From: Gemmobacter serpentinus
GTDB taxonomy: Bacteria; Pseudomonadota; Alphaproteobacteria; Rhodobacterales; Rhodobacteraceae
Assembly (NCBI RefSeq): GCF_008973825.1
Contig: NZ_WCHR01000017.1
Span: 124,001-188,000 of the forward strand
Length of the DNA: 64,000 bases
Reading direction: 5' to 3'
Shown here piece by piece: positions 1-8,407 of the stretch. Position 1 is the stretch's first letter. Every line of letters starts with the position of its first letter. A program made the translations under genes and the position numbers. The notes beneath the pieces were generated by a model. The model did no database searches. It had not been told where the DNA came from and was given only the letters and a program-made list of their open reading frames with translations.

Positions 1-842
1 AAGCGCAGGGTTTCTTCCACCGCGGCCTCGATGGAATTGGGGCCAAGTGCCGCAAGCGGGGTCGCGGTTTCCAGCAGCGTTTTCACCCCGTTGCCGATGC
101 TGTGCACCGTGGCCTCATGCCCGGCATTCAGCAGCAGGATGCAGGTGGTGATCAACTCATCGGTCGACAGCTTCTCCCCCGCCTGTTCCGCCGCGATCAG
201 GGCGGAGATCAGATCGTCGCGCGGCGTGCCGCGGCGTTCCTCCACATAAGACCGCATGAAAGCCACGAAATCCTCGGTCGCCTGTACTGCCCGGTCTTCG
301 CGCGCGCGGTCGCGGCCCGCCATATACATGCCGACCATCGCATTGGACCAGCGCAGCAGGTCGTCGCCCATCTCCTCGGGCACGCCCAGCAGGCGGGCAA
401 TGACGGTGACCGGCAGGCGTTGCCCGAAATGCTGCAGCAGGTCAAATTCGCCTGTTGGCAGGGCATCGACCAGATCATGACACAGTTGGGTGATTTCCGG
501 TGCCAGTGCCGCGATCCGGCGCGAGGTGAAGGCGCGCAGCACAAGGCCGCGCAGCCTTGTATGGCGCGGCGGCTCCAGCTCCAGCATGGAATGCGCCTCG
601 ACCGCGTAGAAGGGTTTCAAGTGATCGGGGATCGGGCTTTGCCGATCTGCCGGCACCTCTCGGCCAAAGCGGCGGTCGCGGAAGATCGCGTTCACCGCCG
701 CCGCATTGCCGGTCGCGATATGGCCGTAATCCTGCCAGTAGAAGAACGGCCCCTGCGCCCTTGCGCGCTCATAAAACGGATAGGGGTTCTGCACGAAACC
801 CGGATCGGTCGGCGACTGGTGCAAGATGGCGAGGTCCGGCAT
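1..842 (-). CDS. Cytochrome P450 (3' part cut off by window edge)
   Basis: Haem-thiolate monooxygenase of the soluble bacterial P450 type; substrate unknown. About 280 codons are visible, from an ATG at 842 to the left edge, so the C-terminal part with the haem-binding cysteine loop lies outside. The translation starts MPDLAILHQSPTDPGFVQNP. It carries the I-helix oxygen-activation motif AGHEAT (LLNAGHEATVHS) around residue 243, preceded by the usual DDLISALIAAE segment, and ends near the K-helix start (EETLR). The family is usually about 400 residues, so about two thirds is present. No ferredoxin or reductase partner is visible nearby. Family call is strong; the physiological role is not inferable. 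Confidence 0.9.
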   Translation of the reverse strand, partial: MPDLAILHQSPTDPGFVQNPYPFYERARAQGPFFYWQDYGHIATGNAAAVNAIFRDRRFGREVPADRQSPIPDHLKPFYAVEAHSMLELEPPRHTRLRGLVLRAFTSRRIAALAPEITQLCHDLVDALPTGEFDLLQHFGQRLPVTVIARLLGVPEEMGDDLLRWSNAMVGMYMAGRDRAREDRAVQATEDFVAFMRSYVEERRGTPRDDLISALIAAEQAGEKLSTDELITTCILLLNAGHEATVHSIGNGVKTLLETATPLAALGPNSIEAAVEETLR

Positions 843-884
843 GGGGCAATCCTGTGGTCAGACGGTCTTTGGCTTGCTGCGCTA

Positions 885-1829
885 TCAGGCCGCAGCCGGG
901 CGGTAAAGGGCGGGGCGGCTTTGCGCGATCAGCACCCCAAGCCCCACGATCAACGCGCCGAAGGTCTGGGTCCAGCTCCACTCCGCGCCCAGCAGGAAGG
1001 TGAAGATCATCACATAGAAGGGGGCGGCATTCAGGTGAAGCGAGGCAAGCCCGATGCCCAAGGGGCCGACGCCCGCAATCCACAGCAGTTGCGTCAGGGC
1101 AAGGCCGATCACGCCGAAGACCAGGAGCGCGGCCCCTTGTGTCCAGCCAAGCGCCGGCCATTGCGGCGCGGGCAGGCCGAACCCGGCTCCGATCAGCGCC
1201 AGCATCACCATCACGCCCGCCGCCCCGGCAAGGGTGATGGTGCTGCGGCCCAGCGGGCTCATCCCCGGCAGGCTGGTGATCGTCAGGCGCGAGCCAAGCG
1301 TGTAGAAGAAGACCGAACCGAAGGCCGCCAGTGCCCCAAGTCCAAATTCGACCTGACCCAGCGTATCCGACAGCGCGAAGACCCCGCCCGCCAGTGTCAG
1401 GCCAAGGCCAATCACCAAGGCGGGTGTGATGCGGCGGCCGTCAAACAGCGTTTCCAGCGTGATGCCGATGATTGGCGAGGTGGCCGAGATCACCGCGACG
1501 GTCACCGCATCGGTGCGGGCCTGCGCGACGACGATCAGAAGGCCCGGCAGGCCGAGCATGACAAGTCCGATCAATGTGCCACGCCACCACGGCGCGCGGC
1601 CGAGTGTGGGCGCGCCTTCGACCATCAGCCAGAACGGCACCAGCATGATTGCGGCCACGCCAAGTCGCGCCGCAGCCAGGGGCAGGGGCGGAACAAGCCC
1701 GATCAGCAGATCGGCCGCGGGCAAGCCCATGGCCCAGGCGATCATCGACAGCAGGCAGAACAGGTTGGCCCGGAAAGCCGACATGGAAGCAGGCGCGGTG
1801 GAGGCAGGCGACATGGAAACAGGCGACAT
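885..1829 (-). CDS. DMT superfamily exporter (EamA domain)
   Basis: Inner-membrane drug/metabolite-transporter protein of about 314 residues. Ten hydrophobic segments fall in two EamA halves (first half ends around residue 155), the standard family size and layout. Substrate unknown. Start: GAGGG lies 7 nt before the ATG at 1829, but the first 15 residues (MSPVSMSPASTAPAS) come from a short imperfect duplication of ATGTCGCCTG units, and a second ATG at 1784 (MSAFRANLF) begins just before the first membrane helix, so it could be the true start. It reads away from tpiA on the same strand and ends 42 nt upstream of the P450 start, so the two may be co-transcribed. Confidence 0.88.
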   Translation of the reverse strand: MSPVSMSPASTAPASMSAFRANLFCLLSMIAWAMGLPAADLLIGLVPPLPLAAARLGVAAIMLVPFWLMVEGAPTLGRAPWWRGTLIGLVMLGLPGLLIVVAQARTDAVTVAVISATSPIIGITLETLFDGRRITPALVIGLGLTLAGGVFALSDTLGQVEFGLGALAAFGSVFFYTLGSRLTITSLPGMSPLGRSTITLAGAAGVMVMLALIGAGFGLPAPQWPALGWTQGAALLVFGVIGLALTQLLWIAGVGPLGIGLASLHLNAAPFYVMIFTFLLGAEWSWTQTFGALIVGLGVLIAQSRPALYRPAAA

Positions 1830-1950
1830 GGCAGACCCTCATCGCGCGACATATGCCGTGACGATGCTGGGCAATCTGGTCCGGGGCTTTGTCATCTGCG
1901 ACGGATTCTGTCGCGGTTGAGCTGCCGATTGCGGCGGGTCAACCCGCAGA

Positions 1951-2691
1951 TCAGGCCGAAAGCGCCGCGACGATGGCACCGAAATCGGCGGCCTTCAGGC
2001 TGGCCCCACCCACCAGCGCGCCGTCGACATTGGCCAGTGCAAAGATCTCTGCCGCATTCGAGGGTTTGACCGAGCCGCCGTAAAGCAGCCGCACGCCTGT
2101 GGCCTGATCGCCGATCCGCGCCGCCAGTTCGGCACGCAGAAAGGCATGAACTTCGGCAATCTCGTCCAGCGTGGGGGTGCGGCCGGTGCCGATGGCCCAG
2201 ACGGGTTCATAGGCGATGACCACGTTTTCGGCCGTGACCGCATCGGGAACCGATGCCTTCAACTGTGCGCCGACCACGGCCAGGGTCTGGCCGGCATCGC
2301 GCTGCAATTCGGTCTCACCGACGCAGACGATGGCGATCAGCCCCGCGTCCAAGGCGGCCTCGGCCTTGGTGCGCACCTCTTCGTCGCTTTCGCCGTGATC
2401 GGCGCGGCGCTCGCTATGGCCAAGGATGACATAGGTGGCACCGGCATCCTTCAGCATCGCGGCAGAAATGTCGCCGGTATGTGCGCCCGCGGCCTTGGCG
2501 TGGCAATCCTGCCCACCGATGCGCAGCGCAGAGTTGCGCGCGGCCCAGTTCATCTGCGCGATCAGCGTGGCGGGCGGGCAGAGCAGCATCTCGCAGGTCG
2601 GATCGGGATGCGCGGACAGCAGCGCCGTCACCTCGGACAGTGCGGCCGCATTGCCATTCATCTTCCAATTGCCTGCTGCCAGTTTGCGCAT
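1951..2691 (-). CDS. tpiA: Triosephosphate isomerase
   Basis: Cytosolic glycolytic/gluconeogenic enzyme interconverting dihydroxyacetone phosphate and glyceraldehyde 3-phosphate. 246 residues, normal for the family. The N-terminal substrate loop NWKMNG carries the catalytic-site Lys, ILGHSERR carries the electrophilic His, and [11 protein letters not shown] carries the catalytic Glu and the flexible loop 6. The C-terminal phosphate-binding stretch is [11 protein letters not shown]. It appears monocistronic, with about 170 nt of non-coding sequence upstream before the SufA-like gene. Confidence 0.98.
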   Translation of the reverse strand: MRKLAAGNWKMNGNAAALSEVTALLSAHPDPTCEMLLCPPATLIAQMNWAARNSALRIGGQDCHAKAAGAHTGDISAAMLKDAGATYVILGHSERRADHGESDEEVRTKAEAALDAGLIAIVCVGETELQRDAGQTLAVVGAQLKASVPDAVTAENVVIAYEPVWAIGTGRTPTLDEIAEVHAFLRAELAARIGDQATGVRLLYGGSVKPSNAAEIFALANVDGALVGGASLKAADFGAIVAALSA

Positions 2692-2862
2692 CGCGATCCC
2701 CCGCTTGTCTGGTGTCGCGGCAGTTATGGCAGGCGCGGGCGGTAAGGAAAAGTCCCCAATCCCGCGTCACGCCGGATCGGGCGTGGGATCGGGGATAGGG
2801 CCCAACCCCGCATCAGGCGCGATCCCCCGCAAGCCCTCCGCGATGCGCAGCCCGATCCGGCC

Positions 2863-3222
2863 TCAGGCCGTCGGCTGGTCCTTGAACTTGATGGATTCCC
2901 CGCAGCCACAAGCCTCGGAGACATTGGGGTTGTTGAACTTGAACGCGGCTTCCAGCGCGGAAATCTGATAATCGATTTCGGTGCCGAACAGGAACATCTG
3001 CGCCATGGGCGCGATCATGACCCGCGCGCCATCCTGTTCAACCACTTCGTCCAGCGGATTCACTTCGGTCACATAATCCATGGTGTATTCCATGCCCGCG
3101 CACCCGCCCTTCTTGATGCCGATGCGCAGACCCTGCGAACCCTGCTTGGTCATCAGTCGCGCGATCTGCTTGGCGGCGGCGGGGGTGATGGTGACGGCCT
3201 GCTTGCCGGGGATGCCGAACAT
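2863..3222 (-). CDS. Fe-S cluster assembly A-type carrier (SufA/IscA/ErpA family)
   Basis: 119-residue A-type carrier protein that receives or delivers Fe-S clusters. The three family cysteines are visible: one in GGCAGMEY around residue 41 and two in the C-terminal CGCGES motif. The N-terminus MFGIPGKQAVTITPAAAKQI is typical of alphaproteobacterial SufA. About 200 nt upstream on the same strand is a SufT/MIP18-like gene, so this is a small Fe-S maturation locus, but no sufBCDS is visible here. The exact SufA versus ErpA identity cannot be settled from sequence alone. Confidence 0.93.
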   Translation of the reverse strand: MFGIPGKQAVTITPAAAKQIARLMTKQGSQGLRIGIKKGGCAGMEYTMDYVTEVNPLDEVVEQDGARVMIAPMAQMFLFGTEIDYQISALEAAFKFNNPNVSEACGCGESIKFKDQPTA

Positions 3223-3425
3223 GGGATGGTCCTTATGCTATGGCACAAAGATAGGATTTCGCGCAGGGGGCCTCAAGGGGGCGTCGCGCTTTGCCGGGGG
3301 ATTTGTGGCGAACACCCCTCGCGCATTCGCCCCTGCGTGCATTGCCCTTGGCGGCAACGCTTGCCCGTCTCATCGGATCGGCTGATCGGATTGCCCGATC
3401 AGGCCGGGCTTAGATCTGGCAGGGC

Positions 3426-3788
3426 TTACATGAAGCCAAGTTCCAGCCTGGCCTCATCCGACATCATCTCCATGCCCCAGGGTGGGTCAAAGGTCATGGC
3501 GACCTGAACCGATTTCACGCCGGGCACGGATTCGACCGCATCGCCGACCCAACCGGGCATTTCGCCCGCGACGGGGCAACCCGGGGCGGTCAGGGTCATC
3601 ACCACATTCACATCGCCTTCTTCGGCAATCTCGACGGTATAGACCAGGCCGAGGTCATAGATATTGACCGGAATTTCCGGGTCAAAGACCGTGCGGCAGG
3701 CTTCCACCACGCTGTCATACAGCGGATGTTCGGTGGTGGAGGGCTTGATGAGCGGGGCGCCTTCCAGCGGCAAGGTTTGCTCGGTCAT
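3426..3788 (-). CDS. SufT-like MIP18/DUF59 Fe-S assembly protein
   Basis: 120-residue MIP18-family (DUF59, PaaD-like) protein acting as an Fe-S maturation factor. The domain covers nearly the whole chain: VVEACRTVFDPEIPVNIYDL near residue 30, and the conserved cysteine loop MTLTAPGCPVAGEMP around residue 85. In alphaproteobacteria such genes usually accompany suf genes, and here the next gene downstream is a SufA-like carrier. Start ATG at 3788 with no competing upstream start. Function inferred from the family. Confidence 0.9.
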   Translation of the reverse strand: MTEQTLPLEGAPLIKPSTTEHPLYDSVVEACRTVFDPEIPVNIYDLGLVYTVEIAEEGDVNVVMTLTAPGCPVAGEMPGWVGDAVESVPGVKSVQVAMTFDPPWGMEMMSDEARLELGFM

Positions 3789-3881
3789 GTCGGGTCTCGC
3801 GCTTGGTTGAGCGTTTATATAGGGAATGGCGGGCCCAAGGTCCAGTGGGCGTGGTCGGGTTGGGCCAACTGTTCTGCCCGG

Positions 3882-4847
3882 TCACAACAGCCGCGCGGCA
3901 AGACCGCTGCGGCGCAAGGCCCAGACCCCAAGGCAGGACCCCAGGACGGCAATGGACCAGACCGCCGGGCGATAGGCCGGGTCGGTCAGGAAGGTATGGC
4001 GCAGCAGCAGCGCGACAAAGGCCACATGCAGGAAGTAGATCCCGCTGGCGTAATCGCCAATGGTGCGGCCCGTCATGCCGCCGGGCCATTGCAGCGCGGC
4101 GATCATCAGCGCGGGGGCGGCGAGTGTCAGGCTCAGCATCGTGTCATGCGCAATGCCGCGCGGGGCAATATAGCCCACAGCCAGGGATTCGACGGGGACC
4201 AGAAAAACTGCCAGCATGGCCACCATGAGCACCGGGCCCCGCGGCAGAGTTGCGGCCAGATCCAGCCGCCGGATCAGCATTCCGATCAGCATGTAAGGCA
4301 GGCACAGCGTCAGCGCATTGCGATGCGCGGGCAGCGGATCCTGCCACCAGGGGCTTTCGATACGGAACATATCGAAGGACTGGCCGTAAAACAGCGCCAG
4401 CCCGAGGCCGAGACACCCCGCCGCCAGCAGCGCCAGATGCCGGGGCGACCAGCGGGCGATCGGCAGGATCAGCGCGGTGGCCAGTGCCATGCCCGACAGA
4501 TACCAAAGATGCCAATAGCCGAAGACCAGCATCCTCAGGTTCTGCCACCAGTTTTGCGCCATCAGCGCGGTCCAGTAGATCGGCAGATAAAGTGCCATCC
4601 AGATGAGATAGAGCGTGACCGCGCGGCGCAAGGTGGCAAGGCCGCGCCCCTTGGTCAGCGCGGCCTGCAGGAAATAGCCGTTCAGCAGCAGGAAGATCGG
4701 CACCGCCAGCCGGTAAAGCCCCTCGCCGGTGATCAGCATCGCGGTGCGGCCCAGCTCGCGGAAGGGGTTGGCATGGATGCCCACCACCATCAGCGCGAGG
4801 AGCAGCTTCAGCAGATCAACGGCGCGGCTGCGCCCGGCGGCTGACAT
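3882..4847 (-). CDS. Acyltransferase-3 family membrane protein
   Basis: 321-residue polytopic membrane protein of the acyltransferase 3 (OafA/OpgC-like) family, which O-acetylates or O-acylates surface glycans and related acceptors. The N-terminal signature RAVDLLKLLLALMVVGIHAN contains the family's conserved H in the first helix. About ten hydrophobic helices follow, including FLLLNGYFL and YFLHVAFVALLL. The gene ends 93 nt from the sufT-like start region and lies just downstream of ssb on the same strand (11-nt gap), so it may be transcribed with ssb. The acceptor is unknown. Confidence 0.85.
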   Translation of the reverse strand: MSAAGRSRAVDLLKLLLALMVVGIHANPFRELGRTAMLITGEGLYRLAVPIFLLLNGYFLQAALTKGRGLATLRRAVTLYLIWMALYLPIYWTALMAQNWWQNLRMLVFGYWHLWYLSGMALATALILPIARWSPRHLALLAAGCLGLGLALFYGQSFDMFRIESPWWQDPLPAHRNALTLCLPYMLIGMLIRRLDLAATLPRGPVLMVAMLAVFLVPVESLAVGYIAPRGIAHDTMLSLTLAAPALMIAALQWPGGMTGRTIGDYASGIYFLHVAFVALLLRHTFLTDPAYRPAVWSIAVLGSCLGVWALRRSGLAARLL

Positions 4848-4858
4848 GGTCTTGCCGC

Positions 4859-5434
4859 TCAGAACGGGATTTCGTCATCCATGTCGCTGCGGCCACCGGA
4901 ATTGCCCCCCCCGGAATTGCCGCCGCCATAGCCGCCCGAATTGCCGCCGCCATAACCGCCACGGCCGCCACCCGAATTGCCGCCACCATAGCCGCCACGG
5001 CCACCGCCGGAACTTCCGCCCGAGCCGCCCTCGTAATCGCCGCCGCCCTGGTCGTCATAGCTCGGCCCGCCGCCGCCATCGCCGCGCCCGCCCAGCAGCG
5101 TCAGTTCGCCACGGAACTGGCGCAGCACGATTTCGGTCGTGTAGCGATCCTGCCCGGACTGATCCTGCCATTTGCGGGTTTCCAGCGCGCCCTCGATATA
5201 GACGGTGGAGCCTTTGCGCAGATATTGCATGGCGATCTTGCAGAGGTTTTCGTTGAAGATGGCGACCGAATGCCATTCGGTGCGCTCTTTCCGTTCTCCG
5301 CTGTTGCGGTCGCGCCAGGTTTCGCTGGTGGCGATGCGCAGGTTCACCACCTTGCCGCCGTTCTGGAAGCTCCGCTCCTCGGGGTCGCGCCCGAGATTGC
5401 CGACGATGATGACCTTGTTGACGCTGCCCGCCAT
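4859..5434 (-). CDS. ssb: Single-stranded DNA-binding protein
   Basis: 191-residue SSB that coats ssDNA in replication, repair and recombination. The N-terminal OB fold starts [19 protein letters not shown] and runs to about residue 112. A Gly/Ser/Asn/Tyr-rich linker with repeated GGGNSGG and GRGGYGGG units follows (about residues 118-182). The C-terminal acidic tip DDEIPF is the partner-interaction peptide. The linker repeats are encoded by near-identical DNA units, so its length may vary between strains. An imperfect palindrome (TTTACC/GGTAAA) lies about 35 nt upstream of the start. Confidence 0.98.
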   Translation of the reverse strand: MAGSVNKVIIVGNLGRDPEERSFQNGGKVVNLRIATSETWRDRNSGERKERTEWHSVAIFNENLCKIAMQYLRKGSTVYIEGALETRKWQDQSGQDRYTTEIVLRQFRGELTLLGGRGDGGGGPSYDDQGGGDYEGGSGGSSGGGRGGYGGGNSGGGRGGYGGGNSGGYGGGNSGGGNSGGRSDMDDEIPF

Positions 5435-5468
5435 GGCGACCCCCTGATTCCGCGTGTTGCGGGCCAGT

Positions 5469-5486
5469 TTTACCTGAACTGGTAAA
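5469..5486. promoter_or_regulatory. Inverted repeat in the ssb/slt divergent promoter region
   Basis: TTTACC and GGTAAA arms separated by TGAACT lie in the roughly 270-nt region between the divergent ssb and lytic transglycosylase genes, about 35 nt upstream of the ssb ATG. A role as an operator is inference; it does not match the GTTC-N7-GTTC SOS box known in Rhodobacter. Confidence 0.3.
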
Positions 5487-5704
5487 GCAAATCTTGACCC
5501 TTCAGGCCATTCCTAGACCTGTATGAAGGCTCCGTCTAGCAGGGGGTGCGGGGGCTGGCAACGACCCGAAGGCCGGTTCCCATGGTATGGCCGCTGCGGG
5601 CGGGAAGCTGCCGGGTCGGGCCGGCCTGGGCGGAAAAACGCTGGCAGGGCAGGGTGAAATCGGTATAGTTCCGCCCGAAGATCAAGAATTGCCTATGGTG
5701 ACGA

Positions 5705-6325
5705 ATGCGGCGGAAGACGATTGTGATGGCGGCTGCGGCAGCCTTGGCCCTGATCGGCCTGGGGGCGGCACCATCGGCAGCCGAGGGGCTGCGTCTGTCG
5801 GGATCGACGAAATCGCGGGCCGGTCTGTTCAGTTCGCAGACCGCGCTGCTCGACGGGCGACTGGCCAAGCAATATGCGGGTTCGAGCCGGTTGAAGCCGG
5901 GCAAGCCCAAGCTGGAAGAGGCGAGCGCGCAGGTTGTCGCGCCGGCCTATCGCGGGGCATACAAGGGGCAATATCTGGCAGTCGCCAAGGAAATGGCCCG
6001 CAAACATGGCGTGCCGGAAGATATGTTCCTGCGCCTCGTGCAGCAGGAAAGTGGCTGGAACCCCGGCGCTGTCTCGCCGAAAGGTGCGACCGGCCTTGCC
6101 CAGCTGATGCCCGATACCGCGCGCTATCTGAAGGTCGATATCAACGATCCGCATCAGAACCTTGAGGGCGGGGCGCGCTACCTGTCGATGATGTATGGAA
6201 AATTCGGCAACTGGCGCCATGCGCTGGCCGCCTATAATGCCGGGCCGCTGGCGGTGGAAAAGCATGGCGGCATCCCGCCTTACGCCGAAACCAAGAATTA
6301 TGTGAAAGTGATCCTGGGTGGCTGA
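5705..6325 (+). CDS. Lytic transglycosylase (SLT domain), periplasmic
   Basis: 206-residue exported murein lytic transglycosylase cleaving the MurNAc-GlcNAc bond of peptidoglycan. A Sec signal peptide occupies about residues 1-26 ([18 protein letters not shown], then AAPSAAEG). The SLT catalytic domain lies at about 95-206: catalytic Glu in [12 protein letters not shown], then the family motif [14 protein letters not shown], and the C-terminal ALAAYNAGP motif. No LysM or other anchoring domain is present. It is monocistronic, followed by a strong hairpin terminator at 6401. Confidence 0.95.
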   Translation: MRRKTIVMAAAAALALIGLGAAPSAAEGLRLSGSTKSRAGLFSSQTALLDGRLAKQYAGSSRLKPGKPKLEEASAQVVAPAYRGAYKGQYLAVAKEMARKHGVPEDMFLRLVQQESGWNPGAVSPKGATGLAQLMPDTARYLKVDINDPHQNLEGGARYLSMMYGKFGNWRHALAAYNAGPLAVEKHGGIPPYAETKNYVKVILGG

Positions 6326-6400
6326 TCTGGCACCGCAGATTTGACTGGGCCAGAGATCTGTGCACCAGCGATACGCGCGTGCCAAGGATCTGATCGAAAA

Positions 6401-6428
6401 CAAAAAGGGGGGCTGTCTGCCCCCCTTT
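6401..6428 (+). terminator. Rho-independent terminator of the lytic transglycosylase gene
   Basis: GGGGGGC / GCCCCCC stem with loop TGTCT, followed by TTTGCCTTTC, about 80 nt after the stop codon. Confidence 0.8.
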
Positions 6429-6467
6429 GCCTTTCAGGCAAACTTCCCCCAAGGGAAATTGTCGCGA

Positions 6468-6500
6468 AAAAGAATGATGCGGGGGCTTCGAGGCCCCCGC
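6468..6500 (-). terminator. Rho-independent terminator of serS
   Basis: GCGGGGGC / GCCCCCGC 8-bp stem (6479-6500). On the minus strand it is followed by a T-rich tract (ATCATTCTTTTT), 10 nt past the serS stop. Confidence 0.85.
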
Positions 6501-6510
6501 CTGTCGTCAA

Positions 6511-7800
6511 TTACTCCAGCGTGCCTTGCGCCGAGATGCGCGTCTTGCCGCCCAGATAGGGGTGCAGAACGGCCGGCAGTTCGACCGAGCCATCTGCCTG
6601 CTGGCCATTTTCCAGGACCGCAATCAGGCAGCGCCCGACAGCCAGGCCCGATCCGTTCAGCGTATGGACAAATTCGGGCTTGCCCTCGGCGCGGCGGAAG
6701 CGGGCATTCATGCGACGGGCCTGAAAATCCCCACAGACCGAGACCGAACTGATCTCGCGATAGGCGTTCTGGCCGGGCAGCCATACCTCCAGATCGTGGG
6801 TCTTGGTCGCGCCAAAGCCCATATCGCCGGTGCAAAGCACGATGGTGCGATAGGGCAGCCCCAACTTTTCAAGGATGTTCTGCGCGCATTCGGTCATGCG
6901 GGCATGTTCGGCAAGGCTGGTCTCGGGCGTGGTGATCGACACCATCTCGACCTTTTCGAACTGGTGCTGGCGCAGCATTCCGGTGGTGTCCTTGCCCGCC
7001 GACCCGGCCTCGGAGCGGAAGCATTGGGTATGGGCGGTCATGCGGATCGGCAGCGTCGCCTCGTCCAGCACATCGCCCGCCACGGTGTTGGTCAGCGTCA
7101 CCTCGGAGGTCGGCACCAGCCACCAGCCATTGGTGGTCTGATAGCTGTCCTCGGCGAATTTCGGCAGCTGGTTGGTGCCATACATCGCCTCTTCCTTGAC
7201 CAGAACCGGGGTCCAGGTCTCGGTCAGGCCATGATCATTCACATGGGTGTCGAGCATGAACTGCGCGAGCGCGCGGTGGACACGGATCACCGCGCCGCGC
7301 AGCACCACGAAGCGCGAGCCGGACAGTTTGGCCGCAGTCGCGAAATCCATGCCGGGCTTCACACCGGCAATGTCGAAATGCTCTTTGGGGGCGAAATCAA
7401 AGACGCGGGGGCTGCCCCAGCGATGGATTTCGACATTGTCCGCCTCATCCGTGCCCTCGGGCACTTCGGGAAGCGGGCTGTTCGGGATGGTCAGCAGCAT
7501 GTCGCGGAGTTCCGCATCCTTGGCGCTGGCCTCATTGGTCATCGCGGCGACCTCGGCCTTCTTTTCAGCGACAAGGGCGCGCAGACGCTCGAACTCGGCA
7601 TCATCGCCACGGGCCTTGGCAGCGCCCACCTCTTTGGAGGCGGCGTTTTGCGCGGCCTGCGCAGTTTCAGCGGCGCGGATCGCGTTGCGGCGCGCCTCAT
7701 CCAGCGCCAGCACGGACGACGACAGCGGCGACAGCCCGCGACGCACCAGAGCGGCGTCGAAGTGTTCGGGATTTTCGCGGATCGCGCGGATGTCGTGCAT
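6511..7800 (-). CDS. serS: Serine--tRNA ligase
   Basis: 429-residue class II aminoacyl-tRNA synthetase charging tRNA-Ser (and tRNA-Sec where present). The N-terminal coiled-coil tRNA-binding arm spans about residues 25-105 (Ala/Glu-rich, ending [14 protein letters not shown]). The catalytic core includes motif 2 ([20 protein letters not shown]) and motif 3 near the end ([20 protein letters not shown]). The length is standard. Transcribed alone and closed by a clear terminator. Confidence 0.98.
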   Translation of the reverse strand: MHDIRAIRENPEHFDAALVRRGLSPLSSSVLALDEARRNAIRAAETAQAAQNAASKEVGAAKARGDDAEFERLRALVAEKKAEVAAMTNEASAKDAELRDMLLTIPNSPLPEVPEGTDEADNVEIHRWGSPRVFDFAPKEHFDIAGVKPGMDFATAAKLSGSRFVVLRGAVIRVHRALAQFMLDTHVNDHGLTETWTPVLVKEEAMYGTNQLPKFAEDSYQTTNGWWLVPTSEVTLTNTVAGDVLDEATLPIRMTAHTQCFRSEAGSAGKDTTGMLRQHQFEKVEMVSITTPETSLAEHARMTECAQNILEKLGLPYRTIVLCTGDMGFGATKTHDLEVWLPGQNAYREISSVSVCGDFQARRMNARFRRAEGKPEFVHTLNGSGLAVGRCLIAVLENGQQADGSVELPAVLHPYLGGKTRISAQGTLE

Positions 7801-7986
7801 GTTGTCACCATTGGCTTAATAGGTGCCCTTCTATGCATCATCGGGACAGGCGGGGCAACATCGCGGGCGCGGGTGGGCAATGCCGGGCAGGCGGGGGCAG
7901 GAAACCGCCACGATATGACGCCGATCTCGTGATCGGGGCGCGCCTTGCCATCAGCCCCTTGCATGGATAGGGTGCGCCACCAAATT

Positions 7987-8003
7987 GGGGCAGGGCTTGC
8001 CCC
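7987..8003 (+). promoter_or_regulatory. Hairpin in the yajC 5' region
   Basis: GGGGCA / TGCCCC stem with loop GGGCT, about 50 nt upstream of the yajC start. There is no U tract, so it is more likely a leader hairpin than a terminator. Function unknown. Confidence 0.25.
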
Positions 8004-8053
8004 GATCCGACATATCAGACCCCGGCCCGACCGGACGAAAACAAGGACGCTCC

Positions 8054-8380
8054 ATGTTCGTGACCCCCGCTTTCGCACAGGCCGCCGGTGGCGCCGGTGC
8101 TGCTTCGGCCTTCACCAGCTTCGTGCCGCTGATCCTGATCTTCGCGATCATGTATTTCCTGATGATCCGCCCGCAGCAGAAAAAGATGAAAAGCCATCGT
8201 GCGATGGTCGATGCGCTGCGCCGCGGCGATCAGGTGCTGACCCAGGGCGGCATCTTCGGCAAGGTGCAGAAAGTGCATGATGACGGCGTGCTTGACGTCG
8301 AGATCGCGCCGAATGTGGTCGTGAAGACCCCGCGTTCGACCATCGTTCAGGTCATGAACAAGACGGAACCGGCGGCCTAA
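8054..8380 (+). CDS. yajC: Sec translocon accessory protein YajC
   Basis: 108-residue single-span membrane protein that associates with SecDF and YidC. One hydrophobic helix (FVPLILIFAIMYFLMI, about residues 24-39) is followed by the family's RPQQKK motif and a basic cytoplasmic domain (RRGDQVLTQGGIFGKV). Start at 8054 chosen because AAGGACG precedes it at good spacing and it gives the normal family length; an in-frame start at 7985 adds a non-homologous extension. First gene of a yajC-secD-secF operon (27-nt gap to secD). Confidence 0.95.
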   Translation: MFVTPAFAQAAGGAGAASAFTSFVPLILIFAIMYFLMIRPQQKKMKSHRAMVDALRRGDQVLTQGGIFGKVQKVHDDGVLDVEIAPNVVVKTPRSTIVQVMNKTEPAA

Positions 8381-8407
8381 GGCCCGCCGACAGACGGGAC
8401 ATCCAGG

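Noticed and set aside
102-2069. Long plus-strand open frame (655 codons) opposite the P450 and DMT genes
   Set aside because: It is the antisense shadow of well-supported minus-strand genes; its His/Arg/Gln-rich translation is typical of high-GC antisense frames.
5469-5486. LexA/SOS box upstream of ssb
   Set aside because: The inverted repeat does not match the alphaproteobacterial GTTC-N7-GTTC consensus.
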